A stretch of 64,000 nt of DNA from Kitasatospora acidiphila (GTDB lineage: Bacteria > Actinomycetota > Actinomycetes > Streptomycetales > Streptomycetaceae). The stretch lies in contig NZ_VIGB01000003.1 of the NCBI RefSeq assembly GCF_006636205.1, positions 2,914,001 through 2,978,000 of the forward strand, written 5' to 3'. Under the pieces are notes generated by a model that was not told the DNA's origin, made no database searches, and worked only from the letters and a program-made list of their open reading frames with translations. Position numbers and translations under genes: made by a program. Below, piece by piece: positions 1 through 8,443 of this stretch; the first letter of the stretch is position 1, and each line of letters begins with the position of its first letter.

Positions 1-659
1 TCGGGATGCCACAGGATGATCCCGTTCTGGAACTGCTGGAACCGCCCACCCAACGAGGAGTCGCGTTCCCCGGTGATCGGTGACCCGAGCACGCTGCCGG
101 CCCCGCCCATCGCCGCGTACTTCGCGCCGATCGTCCCGTACGGGATCAGGTCGTCGAGCTGGTTGTACCGGCGGGGCGAGAAACCGCGCAGTCCGTTGGT
201 CCAGGTGTCCTCCTCGGCCACGTAGCCGTAGTCGATCTCCTCGCGGACCACCGGCTCGGTGTGTGCGCCGTCCGCCCAGCGGACGAACAGCGCCACGTGG
301 TCGGTGCCGCCGGAGTCGCGCAGCAGGGCGTCGCCGGGCTGCAGGTCGCCGGCGGCGATGTCGGTGGTGACGTTCCACAGGTCCCAAGTGGTCAGCCCGG
401 AGCTGAGGTTCCAGGCCATCGAGACGAAACCCGAGCAGTCCGGGCGGTAGCAGCCGTACTGGTTCGAGTAGCAGCCGGTGTTGCTGTACGGCACCTGGGA
501 GTCGATCCAGGACTGCGAGCGGTCCAGCACCTCGCCCCGGCCGATCGAGCCGTCGGGGGTGGAGGCACTGGCGGGCCCGGCCAGGCCGAGGCCGGCCGCG
601 ACGGCGGCCATCAGCAGTGCCGCCACGCGCCGAGCCGGGCGGCTGATGAGCGGTGACAT
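1..659 (-). CDS. Secreted NlpC/P60-like protein with LGFP repeats (3' end outside window)
   Basis: Begins at ATG 659 behind a GGGGAGAAAG ribosome site, with a signal peptide of about 31 residues. A cysteine-peptidase-like domain follows. The motif DCSGFVSMAW puts the candidate nucleophile at Cys75, and TDHVALFVRW gives His121, the usual NlpC/P60 Cys-His spacing. From about residue 168 come LGFP repeats (YGTIGAKYAAMGG, GRFQQFQNGIILWHP), which in actinobacteria are thought to anchor proteins to the wall. The C-terminus lies beyond base 1. The next gene upstream (675-1688) has the same LGFP tail, so the two look like tandem paralogues with different catalytic heads. Function as a peptidoglycan endopeptidase is inferred from the fold. 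Confidence 0.8.
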   Translation of the reverse strand, partial: MSPLISRPARRVAALLMAAVAAGLGLAGPASASTPDGSIGRGEVLDRSQSWIDSQVPYSNTGCYSNQYGCYRPDCSGFVSMAWNLSSGLTTWDLWNVTTDIAAGDLQPGDALLRDSGGTDHVALFVRWADGAHTEPVVREEIDYGYVAEEDTWTNGLRGFSPRRYNQLDDLIPYGTIGAKYAAMGGAGSVLGSPITGERDSSLGGRFQQFQNGIILWHP

Positions 660-674
660 CGTTCTTTCTCCCCG

Positions 675-1688
675 TCAGTTGGTGGTGATCCAGGTGCCCT
701 GGGTGGGGTTCCAGTGGATGGTGGCGTTCTGGAAGTGCTGGGCCTTGCCGCCGTTGTCGTCGACTTCGTCGGTGGTGGGGTAGCCGAGGGCGGCTTCGCG
801 TCCGTTGGCGGCGAAGGCGTCATAGATGGCGTCATGGACCTCGTGGGTACCGGTGGCCGCCGACCAGAGGAACAGCCCGTGTTCGAAGAACTGGTACCGC
901 CCGCGCGTCCCGTTGGGTGCCTGGGCAGCGTCAGCCTCGTCCGTGGTGGGGAAGCCCCAGTGGCGTTCGGCGTCGGTCGCCCAGAAGGTCCTGAGGATGT
1001 CGCCGTAGACCGGGTGGGCCTCGTCGGGATGCCACAGGATGATCCCGTTCTGGAACTGCTGGAACCGCCCGCCCAACGAGGAGTCCTCCTCGGCGCGCAC
1101 CGGCGGGCCGAGCACGCTGTTCGCGCCGCCCATCGCCGCGTACTTGTCGCCGATCGTCCCGTACGGCTGGAACGCCTCGTCGCGCTGGGCCCGGGCTATG
1201 GACTCCGCCTGGTCGTAGCAGTCGGGGCAGGCCGAACGCTGGACGGCCTGGGCGAGTTGGCCGGCCGTGCTGTCCGGGATGGTCGGCTCCATCTGCAGCG
1301 CGACCTGGAAGAACTTGCTCGCGGCGTAGTCCACGTCGAGCAGTTGGTCGGGCGTGCCCCAGCCCTGGGAGGGGCGCTGTTGGAACACTCCGAGCGAGTC
1401 CCGGTCGCCGCAGGCCAGGTCGTTCATGTGGGACTCGACCCAGCCGGTCTCGAAGCCGGCCAGCATCACCTTGTCGTCCGCGTTCATCCGCTGGCCGACC
1501 TCGTAGACCTTGCGGGTCACGGCGATGTCGCGGTCCGGCGGGATGTAGCAGCCCGCGTCGGCCGCGGAGCGCAGGTTCAGCGGGCCCGGGATGGGCGGCT
1601 GCGCGGTCTGCGCGTGGGCCGGGGCGGCCAGGGTGGCCAGCACGGCGGCGGACAGCAGGGTGGCGAGCCGTGCGGTGGTGCGGCGCAT
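675..1688 (-). CDS. Secreted lysozyme-like protein with LGFP repeats
   Basis: Encodes 337 residues from ATG 1688 (GGAGACGGCGC upstream). A signal peptide ends near residue 26. Residues ~30-185 form a lysozyme/transglycosylase-like domain with a Glu in GFETGWVESHMNDL and the motif GDRDSLGVFQQRPSQGWG, seen in actinobacterial secreted muralytic proteins. The C-terminal half consists of LGFP repeats (FQQFQNGIILWHP, YQFFEHGLFLWSA, AQHFQNATIHWNP). It sits 15 bp upstream of the NlpC/P60-LGFP gene on the same strand, so they are probably co-transcribed and both act on the cell wall. The exact bond cleaved is not readable from sequence. Confidence 0.75.
   Translation of the reverse strand: MRRTTARLATLLSAAVLATLAAPAHAQTAQPPIPGPLNLRSAADAGCYIPPDRDIAVTRKVYEVGQRMNADDKVMLAGFETGWVESHMNDLACGDRDSLGVFQQRPSQGWGTPDQLLDVDYAASKFFQVALQMEPTIPDSTAGQLAQAVQRSACPDCYDQAESIARAQRDEAFQPYGTIGDKYAAMGGANSVLGPPVRAEEDSSLGGRFQQFQNGIILWHPDEAHPVYGDILRTFWATDAERHWGFPTTDEADAAQAPNGTRGRYQFFEHGLFLWSAATGTHEVHDAIYDAFAANGREAALGYPTTDEVDDNGGKAQHFQNATIHWNPTQGTWITTN
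1024..1085. repeat. Near-identical LGFP coding segment, second copy at 1-62
   Basis: Bases 1-62 and 1024-1085 differ at one visible position. They encode the same SLGGRFQQFQNGIILWHPD segment in the two neighbouring LGFP genes. Flanking parts of the two LGFP domains are more divergent. Confidence 0.85.
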
Positions 1689-1732
1689 GCGCCGTCTCCT
1701 TCGGGAAGATGCGGAGGGCAACTGGCGAACCG

Positions 1733-2971
1733 TCACGGGTTGATGCCGTCGTACTGGAGCACCCGGTACGGCGACTGGCCCTGCGTCCCGTTCCACTGCG
1801 AGACGACCAGCGTCAGCGAGTTGGCGCCCGCGCTGCCCGGGTGGATGTAGCCGCCGTAGAGGTAGGGGAGCTGCGGCTTGCCCCAGTGGCTCGGCGGGAA
1901 GGAGCTGTTGCCCGCGATCTGCACCTTGGGCGCGGTCCAGACGGCGTCCGGGCGGGGTGCGGTCCGGGTGCAGATCGAGTAGTCGGCCACGTCGAAGTAG
2001 CTCATGCAGTACGTGCCGTTGATCCGCTTGACCGAGAACTCGCCGATGTTGTTGCCGGAGAGGATGACCGACGGCCCGACGTCCTGGGTCCACTGCCAGG
2101 AGCCGTTGAGGTAGGCCCAGTTCTGCTGGGCGCCGAAGTTGCCGGCCCGGAAGTCGTCGGGCTGGATCCGGAAGAGCTGGATCGCGCCGCCGTCGGCAGT
2201 GTTGTGGTGGGTGCCGTTCCAGCGCTTGGAGAAGATGTAGAGCCAGCCGTCCGGGTCGATGCCGGCGAAGGACCACATGCCGTACATGGACTGGTTGGTG
2301 CCCTGGCGGTCGCCGGGCCAGTGGTAGGCGTAGTCCTGCCAGGTCACGCCGTAGTCGTCGGAGTAGGCCACCCCGGACATCAGCGAGCCGTCGTACCCGG
2401 CGGGCGGGCCCCAGGTGAATACCGAGGTGTACTGGATGTAGGTGCGGCCGCCGAACTCGATGCAGTCGTTGGGGATCCGGCTGAACTCCCAGCCGTAGCC
2501 GTTGTCCGTCTGGTGGTTGTAGTTGAACAACTGGTTGGCCTGGCCTCCGGTGGGCATCGCCCAGCTGAAGGAGATCGGCGAGCCGCCGGTGTTGTCGAAG
2601 GTCGCCTGGGCGAGCATCACCGGCGAGCCGAGGTACGTGCCCTGCTGGGCCGCATTGGCCCAGGAATCGCCGAAGACGTAGCCCCAGCTGTTGTCGTGCT
2701 CGCGGTAGTACGGGATGCCGAGGTCCCCGGAGCCCAGACCCTGCGCGCTCGCGGAGTCGCCGGGGGTGTCGCAGAGCGGGGTGCCGGTCTGGAGCATCGG
2801 CGTGACGGCGTTCGGAGTGGCGGCGCCCCTGACGGCGCTCCTGCCCGCAGCCGCGGCGGCGGAGCCGGCGGTGGCGACGACCAGGCCCGCGCCCAGGGTC
2901 AGGCCGGCGCCGGCCCGGAGGACCGCACGGCGGGTGGGCTCGGGGCGGTCGGCCTGGGAAGGATTGGACAT
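1733..2971 (-). CDS. Tat-exported DUF4185 protein
   Basis: 412 residues from ATG 2971, preceded by AGGAGG. The N-terminus carries a twin-arginine signal (TRRAVLRAGAGLTLGAG) ending near residue 40. The rest matches the layout of DUF4185 proteins, a five-bladed sialidase-like fold: repeated blades with GYVFGDSWAN, GVAYSDDYGVTWQDY and SFAGIDPDGWLYIFSKRW. Proteins of this class are secreted by actinobacteria and are suspected carbohydrate-active enzymes; the substrate is not known. It lies 44 bp upstream of the LGFP gene on the same strand, so a common operon of exported proteins is plausible. Confidence 0.75.
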   Translation of the reverse strand: MSNPSQADRPEPTRRAVLRAGAGLTLGAGLVVATAGSAAAAAGRSAVRGAATPNAVTPMLQTGTPLCDTPGDSASAQGLGSGDLGIPYYREHDNSWGYVFGDSWANAAQQGTYLGSPVMLAQATFDNTGGSPISFSWAMPTGGQANQLFNYNHQTDNGYGWEFSRIPNDCIEFGGRTYIQYTSVFTWGPPAGYDGSLMSGVAYSDDYGVTWQDYAYHWPGDRQGTNQSMYGMWSFAGIDPDGWLYIFSKRWNGTHHNTADGGAIQLFRIQPDDFRAGNFGAQQNWAYLNGSWQWTQDVGPSVILSGNNIGEFSVKRINGTYCMSYFDVADYSICTRTAPRPDAVWTAPKVQIAGNSSFPPSHWGKPQLPYLYGGYIHPGSAGANSLTLVVSQWNGTQGQSPYRVLQYDGINP

Positions 2972-3177
2972 CGAGGGAGCCTCCTGAGGGTGGTGGTGCG
3001 TCCGGCCGGTGGGACCAGCTGACGGTGTGTGAACTACCGCACAGGGCGGATCCGGTGGATCGCACGGTCGCGGCACCCCGGAACGGGTTGGATGCTTGTC
3101 ATGACACATGCGGAGCGGGGGTGCCGGGCCTCATCAAACCGGGCCCGGGGCACCCCGTCACGGGCCGCTGAGCTGCT

Positions 3178-3206
3178 CGGACAAACGCCGGACAAAGCCC
3201 GGACAA
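3178..3206 (+). promoter_or_regulatory. Three CGGACAA direct repeats with 11-bp period
   Basis: CGGACAA occurs exactly at 3178, 3189 and 3200, with 4-bp spacers. This is the geometry of SARP-family activator sites (heptamers one helical turn apart). It lies 53 bp before the GTG start of the HTH-transglycosylase gene, in the intergenic region shared with the divergent DUF4185 gene. No good -10 hexamer is visible next to it. Confidence 0.45.
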
Positions 3207-3258
3207 GGGTTGGTGAGGGCTGGGTGCGGTGCCCCGTACCAACCGGGAGGAGAAGCAG

Positions 3259-4296
3259 GTGGGACGGCAGGAACAGCCACTCGACGCCGACGGCGGCCCG
3301 CTGGCGCTCTTCGCGCTCGAGCTGAGGGAGCTGCGCCGCCAGGCCGGCAGCCCGCCGTACCGTCGGCTCGCTGCCAGCACCAACTACTCCGCCTCCACGC
3401 TCGCCGAGGCGGCGGCCGGGCGGCGGCTGCCGAGCGACGCGGTGCTGGCCGCGTTCGTGACGGCGTGTGGTGGGGACCCGGTGGGGTGGGAGCGGCGGCG
3501 GGTGGAGACGCACCGGTTGATCACGGAACCGCCGGCGGCTAAGGAGGAAGGTGGGGGTGCGTCAGCTGAGCCACCGGCCGATCAGGTCCCTGGGCCTCGC
3601 GATCGGGAGGGTGGGGGTGCGTCAGCTGAGCCGCCGGCCGATCAGGTCCCTGGGCCTCGCGATCCCGGCGGTCCTGGCAGCCGAGCGGCGATCCTGCCCC
3701 GCGTGCTCGGCTCGCTGGCCGCCGCGGTGCTCGTGCTGGTCTTCCAGGCCTGCGTCCCCGGGGACTCCGCCGCACCGGGCGTGGTGGTGGCCACCGTCGA
3801 TCGGGGGCCGCTACGGGGTCCGGAACGGTGGCTGCGTCCAGGGACCGACATCCCCGCGCAGTACCGGGACCTGATCGTGGAGGCGGGCACCGGCTGTCCC
3901 GAGCCCGAGGTCACGCCGACCCTGATCGCGGCGATCCTCAAGGCCGAGAGCGGCTTCGACCCGAACCTGAGCGACCCGGCCAAGGACGAGTACGGGATCG
4001 CCCGCTGGACCCCCCGGGTGCTGCGCAACTACCTGCCGGCCGACCGTCAGGGCACCGTGCCGAACCCGCCGTTCACCGCCGAGGACTCGATCCTCGCGGT
4101 GGGGCGGATGCTCTGTGCCATCGCCCCGGAGCTACGCGGGATCCAGGGTGACCCGGAGCTCAACCTGGCCGCTGCGTACGAGACGGCCACCTGGGTGGTG
4201 CGCAACCACGACACGGCGAGACTGGCGACGATCCAGACGTACCTGGACCGGGTGGGCGAGAACCTGCAGCGGTACCGGCCGCTGAGTAGCGGGTAG
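3259..4296 (+). CDS. HTH domain - transmembrane - transglycosylase fusion
   Basis: 345 residues from GTG 3259, chosen because GGGAGGAGAAG lies just upstream. Residues ~10-75 resemble the XRE-like helix-turn-helix found in many Streptomyces proteins (LRELRRQAG, RLAASTNYSASTLAEAAAGR). A low-complexity linker holds two tandem copies of EGGGASAEPPADQVPGPRDR. One membrane span follows at ~150-170 (VLGSLAAAVLVLVFQ). The C-terminal ~150 residues are SLT-like, with the candidate catalytic Glu in ILKAESGFDPN. The predicted topology puts the DNA-binding-like domain inside and the lytic domain outside. The stop codon lies within a heptamer microsatellite. Confidence 0.7.
   Translation: MGRQEQPLDADGGPLALFALELRELRRQAGSPPYRRLAASTNYSASTLAEAAAGRRLPSDAVLAAFVTACGGDPVGWERRRVETHRLITEPPAAKEEGGGASAEPPADQVPGPRDREGGGASAEPPADQVPGPRDPGGPGSRAAILPRVLGSLAAAVLVLVFQACVPGDSAAPGVVVATVDRGPLRGPERWLRPGTDIPAQYRDLIVEAGTGCPEPEVTPTLIAAILKAESGFDPNLSDPAKDEYGIARWTPRVLRNYLPADRQGTVPNPPFTAEDSILAVGRMLCAIAPELRGIQGDPELNLAAAYETATWVVRNHDTARLATIQTYLDRVGENLQRYRPLSSG
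3549..3664 (+). repeat. Two tandem 60-bp copies inside the HTH-transglycosylase gene
   Basis: The period is exactly 60 bp, with one substitution in the core (CCACCGGCC versus CCGCCGGCC). It stays in frame, giving two copies of a 20-residue acidic/proline-rich linker. Confidence 0.9.
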
Positions 4297-4324
4297 CGGG
4301 TAGCGGGTGGCGGGTAGCGGGTGG
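4286..4324. repeat. Heptamer microsatellite GTAGCGG
   Basis: Five units (GTAGCGG x3, GTGGCGG, GTAGCGG) plus a partial unit. It overlaps the TAG stop of the upstream gene, so changes in unit number could alter the final residues of that protein. Confidence 0.85.
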
Positions 4325-4390
4325 TGCTACGACGACACGCCGTGGCGCCGATCGCCGCCGAACTCCGGCCCGGCGTGCCGACACTGAAGC

Positions 4391-5118
4391 GTGGACGACA
4401 CGCCGAAGCCCCTCACGCCCCACGCCCACGAGCCGCACGGCGAGGGCCTGAGCGTCCGGCTGAACTGGCTGCGGGCCGGGGTGCTGGGCGCCAACGACGG
4501 CATCGTGTCGACGGCGGGGCTGGTGGTCGGGGTGGCCGGCGCCACCAGCTCGTCGACCGCGCTGCTCGCCGCGGGCCTGGCCGGGCTGCTGGCCGGGTCG
4601 CTCTCGATGGCCTCCGGCGAGTACGTCTCGGTGAGCGCCCAGCGCGACTCGGAGCGGGCCGCCCTGGCCGTGGAGGAGCGGGAGCTGGCCGAGCAGCCCG
4701 ATGCCGAACTGGCGGAGCTGACCGGCCTGTTGGCCCAGCGCGGGCTGACCGAGGAGGTGGCCCGCGAGGTCGCCGAGCAGCTCACCGCCCGGGACGCGCT
4801 GACCGCTCATGCCCAGGTGGAGCTGGGCATCGACCCGGGGCAGATGTCCAACCCCTGGCACGCCGCCTGGGCCAGCTGCCTGGCGTTCACGGTGGGCGCG
4901 CTGCTGCCGCTGCTGGCGATCGTGCTGCCGCCGGTCTCGCTGCGGGTGCCGGTGACGGTGGTGGCGGTGCTCTGCGCGCTGGTGGTCACCGGCTGGGTGG
5001 GCGCCCGGCTGGGCGACTCGCCGGTGCGGCCGTCGGTGCTGCGCAATGTGGTGGGCGGCGGGCTGGCGATGGGGTCACCTATGCGGCGGGCTCGCTGATC
5101 GGGGCGTCGGGGGTCTGA
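4391..5118 (+). CDS. VIT1/CCC1-family transporter, 3' frame broken
   Basis: Starts at GTG 4391. The protein has the VIT1/CCC1 signature (LRAGVLGANDGIVSTAGLVVG, GSLSMASGEYVSVSAQRD), a cytoplasmic helical region of about 90 residues, and C-terminal membrane helices. This family moves Fe2+/Mn2+ or is of unknown specificity in bacteria. As written, the frame ends at 5098 with a foreign tail (GSPMRRAR). Adding one G to the run at 5071-5074 restores the expected last helix (LAMGVTYAAGSLIG) with a stop at 5118. The corrected gene overlaps the convergent GNAT gene by 40 bp. Confidence 0.8.
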
Positions 5119-5588
5119 GGAACCGTCACGGTGAAGACCGGGAGGGTGCGACCCGGGATCGAGCCCGACGGCGTCTCGCCGGTGCGCACCGCGCCATGGG
5201 CCGCGTAGAAGTCGGCTGCGCAGGGGTCCGCGTCGATGGTCAACCGGGTGAAGCCGGCGGTCCGGGCGAGCTCCAGCAGGCCGCGGTAGAGCCGCCCGCC
5301 GAGGCCCTGGCCGATCGCGGCCGGCTCGACGAAGAGCATCGCCAGCTCGCCCACCGGTGCGTCGCCGGCCAGCAGGCCGAAGCCGAGCGCTGTGCCGTCC
5401 TGCTCGGCGACCAGGGTGCGGCCGGGCACCAGTTGTTCCGGTCTCAGGGTCAGCTCGTCGCGGCAGACGGCCATGAAGGCCTCGTCATATCCCCAGTGCG
5501 CCTTGGAGCGGAGCACGAGCGCGGTCAGTGCCTCGGCCTCCGCCGGTTGGGCGGGGCGGAGCAACGGGGTCTCGGCGGCGTTGTCCAT
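5079..5588 (-). CDS. GNAT-family N-acetyltransferase
   Basis: 169 residues from ATG 5588; an upstream in-frame start at 5606 is possible. It shows GNAT core features: VGELAMLFVEPAAIGQGLGG is the acetyl-CoA-binding segment (Q/RxxGxG/A type), and ADPCAADFYAAHGAVRTG is the conserved C-terminal strand with the YxxxGF-like element. The substrate is not predictable. It converges on the VIT1-type gene with overlapping 3' ends. Confidence 0.8.
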   Translation of the reverse strand: MDNAAETPLLRPAQPAEAEALTALVLRSKAHWGYDEAFMAVCRDELTLRPEQLVPGRTLVAEQDGTALGFGLLAGDAPVGELAMLFVEPAAIGQGLGGRLYRGLLELARTAGFTRLTIDADPCAADFYAAHGAVRTGETPSGSIPGRTLPVFTVTVPQTPDAPISEPAA

Positions 5589-5611
5589 CCGGCCACCGTC
5601 GCACACGACTC

Positions 5612-5650
5612 AGCGCCCCCGCCCGCGAATTTCTCGCGAGCGGGGGCGCT
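5612..5650 (-). terminator. GC-rich hairpin terminator
   Basis: AGCGCCCCCG pairs with CGGGGGCGCT across an AT-containing loop. It follows the small membrane protein gene (ends 5671) and precedes the GNAT gene. There is no long T-tract, as is common in Streptomyces. Confidence 0.7.
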
Positions 5651-5670
5651 TCAGAGCAGGTGAGCCGGAC

Positions 5671-5922
5671 TCAGCGGGTGGTCTTGCCCTTGCTGCTGTT
5701 CCGGGTGCCCAGCATGACCAGCCCGGTGATCACCACGAAGGAGAGGACCGGGATGCCGACGTAGAGGCCGAGGGTCTGCGCGATGGACAGGCCCGGGCCC
5801 GGGTCGTCGCCGTCGTCCCTGGTCAGGGCGGAGGCCGGCAACGACAGCAGCAGCATCATCAGCGTGGCCGTTGCGGTGACCGCACCAGCGCGCAAAGCGT
5901 TCCTCTTGTCCACGTTTCCCAA
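5671..5922 (-). CDS. Small membrane protein
   Basis: 83 residues. An N-terminal signal-like segment (residues ~10-32) is followed by an Asp/Gly/Pro-rich stretch (TRDDGDDPGPG) and a C-terminal transmembrane helix (LYVGIPVLSFVVITGLVML) with a basic cytoplasmic tail. Such single-span proteins are common in Streptomyces and have no assigned role. It lies 12 bp downstream of malQ on the same strand, so it may be co-transcribed with it. Confidence 0.65.
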   Translation of the reverse strand: MGNVDKRNALRAGAVTATATLMMLLLSLPASALTRDDGDDPGPGLSIAQTLGLYVGIPVLSFVVITGLVMLGTRNSSKGKTTR

Positions 5923-5934
5923 GGTACCGGCCCC

Positions 5935-8132
5935 TTATCGGGCGGCGCGCGGCGGGGTCGGCCTTCCGGGTCCGGGTCGGTCGGCGGCCAGGCGGGGGGT
6001 CAGCCGGTCGGCGGTGGCGCGCGGGCCCGGCTCGGCGGCCAGCCGTTCCAGGGTGACCGGGACGCCCGTGCCGTCGGCCACCGGCAGCCGCCAGTTCGGG
6101 TACTGGTCCCAGGTGCCGGGCAGGTTCTGCGGGCGCGGGTCGCCGACCATGTCCGGCAGCCAGACCCCGACCAGCTCGGCGGGGGTGGCCAGCAGGAAGT
6201 CGTAGAGCGCGGCCTGGTCCAGCTCGGCGCCGTCGGCCAGCATGCCGATCCGGACCAGCTCGGTGCGCCAGTTGGCCAGTTCGGCGGCCGCATTCTCCTG
6301 CTCCTCGGCCAACGGGCGGGCCAGCAGGCCCAGTTGGTGACGGAGCACGACATGCTCGCCGGACAGCCGGGCGGCGGTGCTGGGCAGGTCGTGGGTGGTG
6401 AGGGTGGCCAGGCAGCCGGCCCGCCAGCGCTTGGGGTCCAGCGGCGCGCCCTTGGGGCCGAGCTCGCCGGCCCAGTCCCGCTCGAACCAGAGCACCGAGG
6501 TACCGAGCACCCCGCGGGCGGCCAGCTCCTCCCGCACCCCGGGCTCCACGGTGCCCAGGTCCTCGCCGATCACCGCGGTGCCGGCCCGGTGCGCCTCCAG
6601 GGCGAGCACCCCGAGCATCGCCTCGGCGTCGTAGCGGACGTAGGTGCCCTCGGTGGGCGGCCGGCCGACCGGCACCCACCAGAGCCGGAACAGGCCCATC
6701 ACATGGTCGATCCGGATCGCCCCGGCGTGCCGGGCGGCGGCCCGCAGCAGTTCGGCCAGCGGCGCGTAGCCGGCTGCGGCGAGCGCGTCCGGGCGCCAGG
6801 GCGGCAGGCCCCAGTCCTGGCCGTGCGCGTTGAAGGCGTCCGGCGGGGCGCCGACCGAGATGCCGCTCGCCAGGTAGTCCTGCAGCGCCCAGGCGTCGGC
6901 CCCACCGGGGTGGACGCCGATCGCCAGGTCGTGGATCAGCCCGATCGCCATCCCGGCGTCGCGGGCGCTCTGCTGGGCGCGGCCGAGTTGCTCGTCCAGC
7001 AGCCAGGTCAGCCAGCGGTGGAACTCCACCCGGTCGGCGAGTTCGGCTTGGGCGGCGGCGACCTGCGGGGTCCCCGGGTGACGCAGGCCGGCCGGCCAGT
7101 GCTGCCAGTCGCCGCCGTGCTTCTCGGCGAGCGCGCACCAGGTGGCGTACCGCTCCAGCCAATCGCCCTCGCGGCGGACGAACGACTGGTAGGCGGCCTC
7201 CCGGCCGGGGCCGCGCGGGACGGTGTGCAGCAGCTCCAGGGCCTCGCGCTTGACCGCCCAGACCGCGTCCCGGTCGATCAGCCCGTCGTGGTCGAGCACC
7301 TCGGTGCGCAACCGCCCGGCCCGCTCGGCCAGTTCGTCCAGCCGGACCCGGTCGGCGGCCACGGTGCGGGCGTACTCGGGCACCGCCTCGATCCGCAGGT
7401 GGACGGGGTCGGCGAAGCGGCGGCTGGACGGGCGGTAGGGCGAGGGGTCGGAGGGCAGGGTGGGCAGCGCCGCGTGCAGCGGGTTGATCTGCAGGAAGTC
7501 GGCGCCCAGCGCCGCGCCCGACCACTGGGCGAGCTCGGTCAGGTCACCCAAGTCGCCCATGCCCAGGAGCGTTCGGAGAGCACCGAGTAGAGCTGGGCGA
7601 GGAAGCCCCAGCCGCGCCCGGGCAGCGGTTCGAGCCGCTGCGGAGCCACGATCAGGGTGGCGGTCTCGGAGCGGTCGGGCAGCCCCATCCGCAGGGTGTG
7701 CCGGCCCAGCGGCAGGTCGGCGGGCAGCCAGTGGGACCGGCCCGGCGGCACCTCCCACTGGCCGCCGTCCTCCAGCTCGATGGTCAGCCGGGCGGCGGCG
7801 GGCACGTCCAGCGCGCTGCGTCGGCCGACCCGCACCACCAGGGTGGGCGGCAGCAGCCGGGCGGCCTGGGCGGCGCGGCGCTCGGCGAGGGCCTCTTCGA
7901 CCGCCTCCGGGGTGGCCGCGTCCACGCCGAGCGCACCCAGCACGGCGATCAGGGTCGCCGAGGGCACCGGAATGTGCCTGCCGTCGCCCGGGTCGTAGCT
8001 GGCGTCCACGCCGTGGTGGTGGGCAAGTGCGACCAGCCGGGCGCTCGGGGCGTCCGGTGCCGCCGGGTCGGCGCCGGCCGCGCCCGATGATTCGTCAGGG
8101 TTCTCGTCGGAACGGTCGAGGTATGCGGCCAA
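5935..8132 (-). CDS. malQ: 4-alpha-glucanotransferase (amylomaltase), frame broken once
   Basis: GH77 enzyme that transfers maltodextrin chains between alpha-1,4-glucans in the cytoplasm. TTG 8132 is taken as start because CCGGTAGGAG lies 6 bp upstream. The N-terminal ~190 residues are the actinobacterial MalQ extension; the catalytic barrel then shows GADFLQINPLHA, AGAIRIDHVMGLFRLWWVP (nucleophile region), VIGEDLGTVEPGVRE (acid/base Glu) and TTHDLPS. As written, the frame breaks at 7561-7564: adding one C on the plus strand (G in the gene) turns SERSWAWATW into SERSWGMGDLGDLTEL and gives one 732-residue protein of normal length. Confidence 0.9.
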
Positions 8133-8443
8133 CGCGGTCTCCTACCGGGACTCGATGGGCGGTCAGGATCCACTCCTACCCGGGGCGTCCGGCCGCCATC
8201 CGCAGCGGCGCGCCGACCGCGTGCACAATGCCCGCTTGCGCACATGCCTGCGGCACGTGCACACCGCTCGGACATTTTCGGATGAAACGGTCATCACAGC
8301 AGGTCACGTTGACACTGACGCGTCGAAACTGGTGGGCTTTGGCCGCGTAGTCCGAGCAGGACGGCGGGGGGCCGCCGGCAGGACGCGCATGCTCGTCGAC
8401 CACCCCCGATACGGCCGACTGCCCCGGCCGCAAGGAGGCCCCC
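8133..8443. other. Divergent intergenic region malQ / GH84
   Basis: 311 bp between two divergent genes. A TTGACA hexamer at 8309-8314 is the clearest -35-like element and points toward the GH84 gene, but no convincing -10 hexamer sits 16-18 bp downstream. No gene is seen here. Confidence 0.4.

Noticed and set aside
5392..7590. A 732-codon plus-strand open frame opposite malQ
   Set aside because: Antisense shadow; the minus-strand GH77 motifs are decisive.
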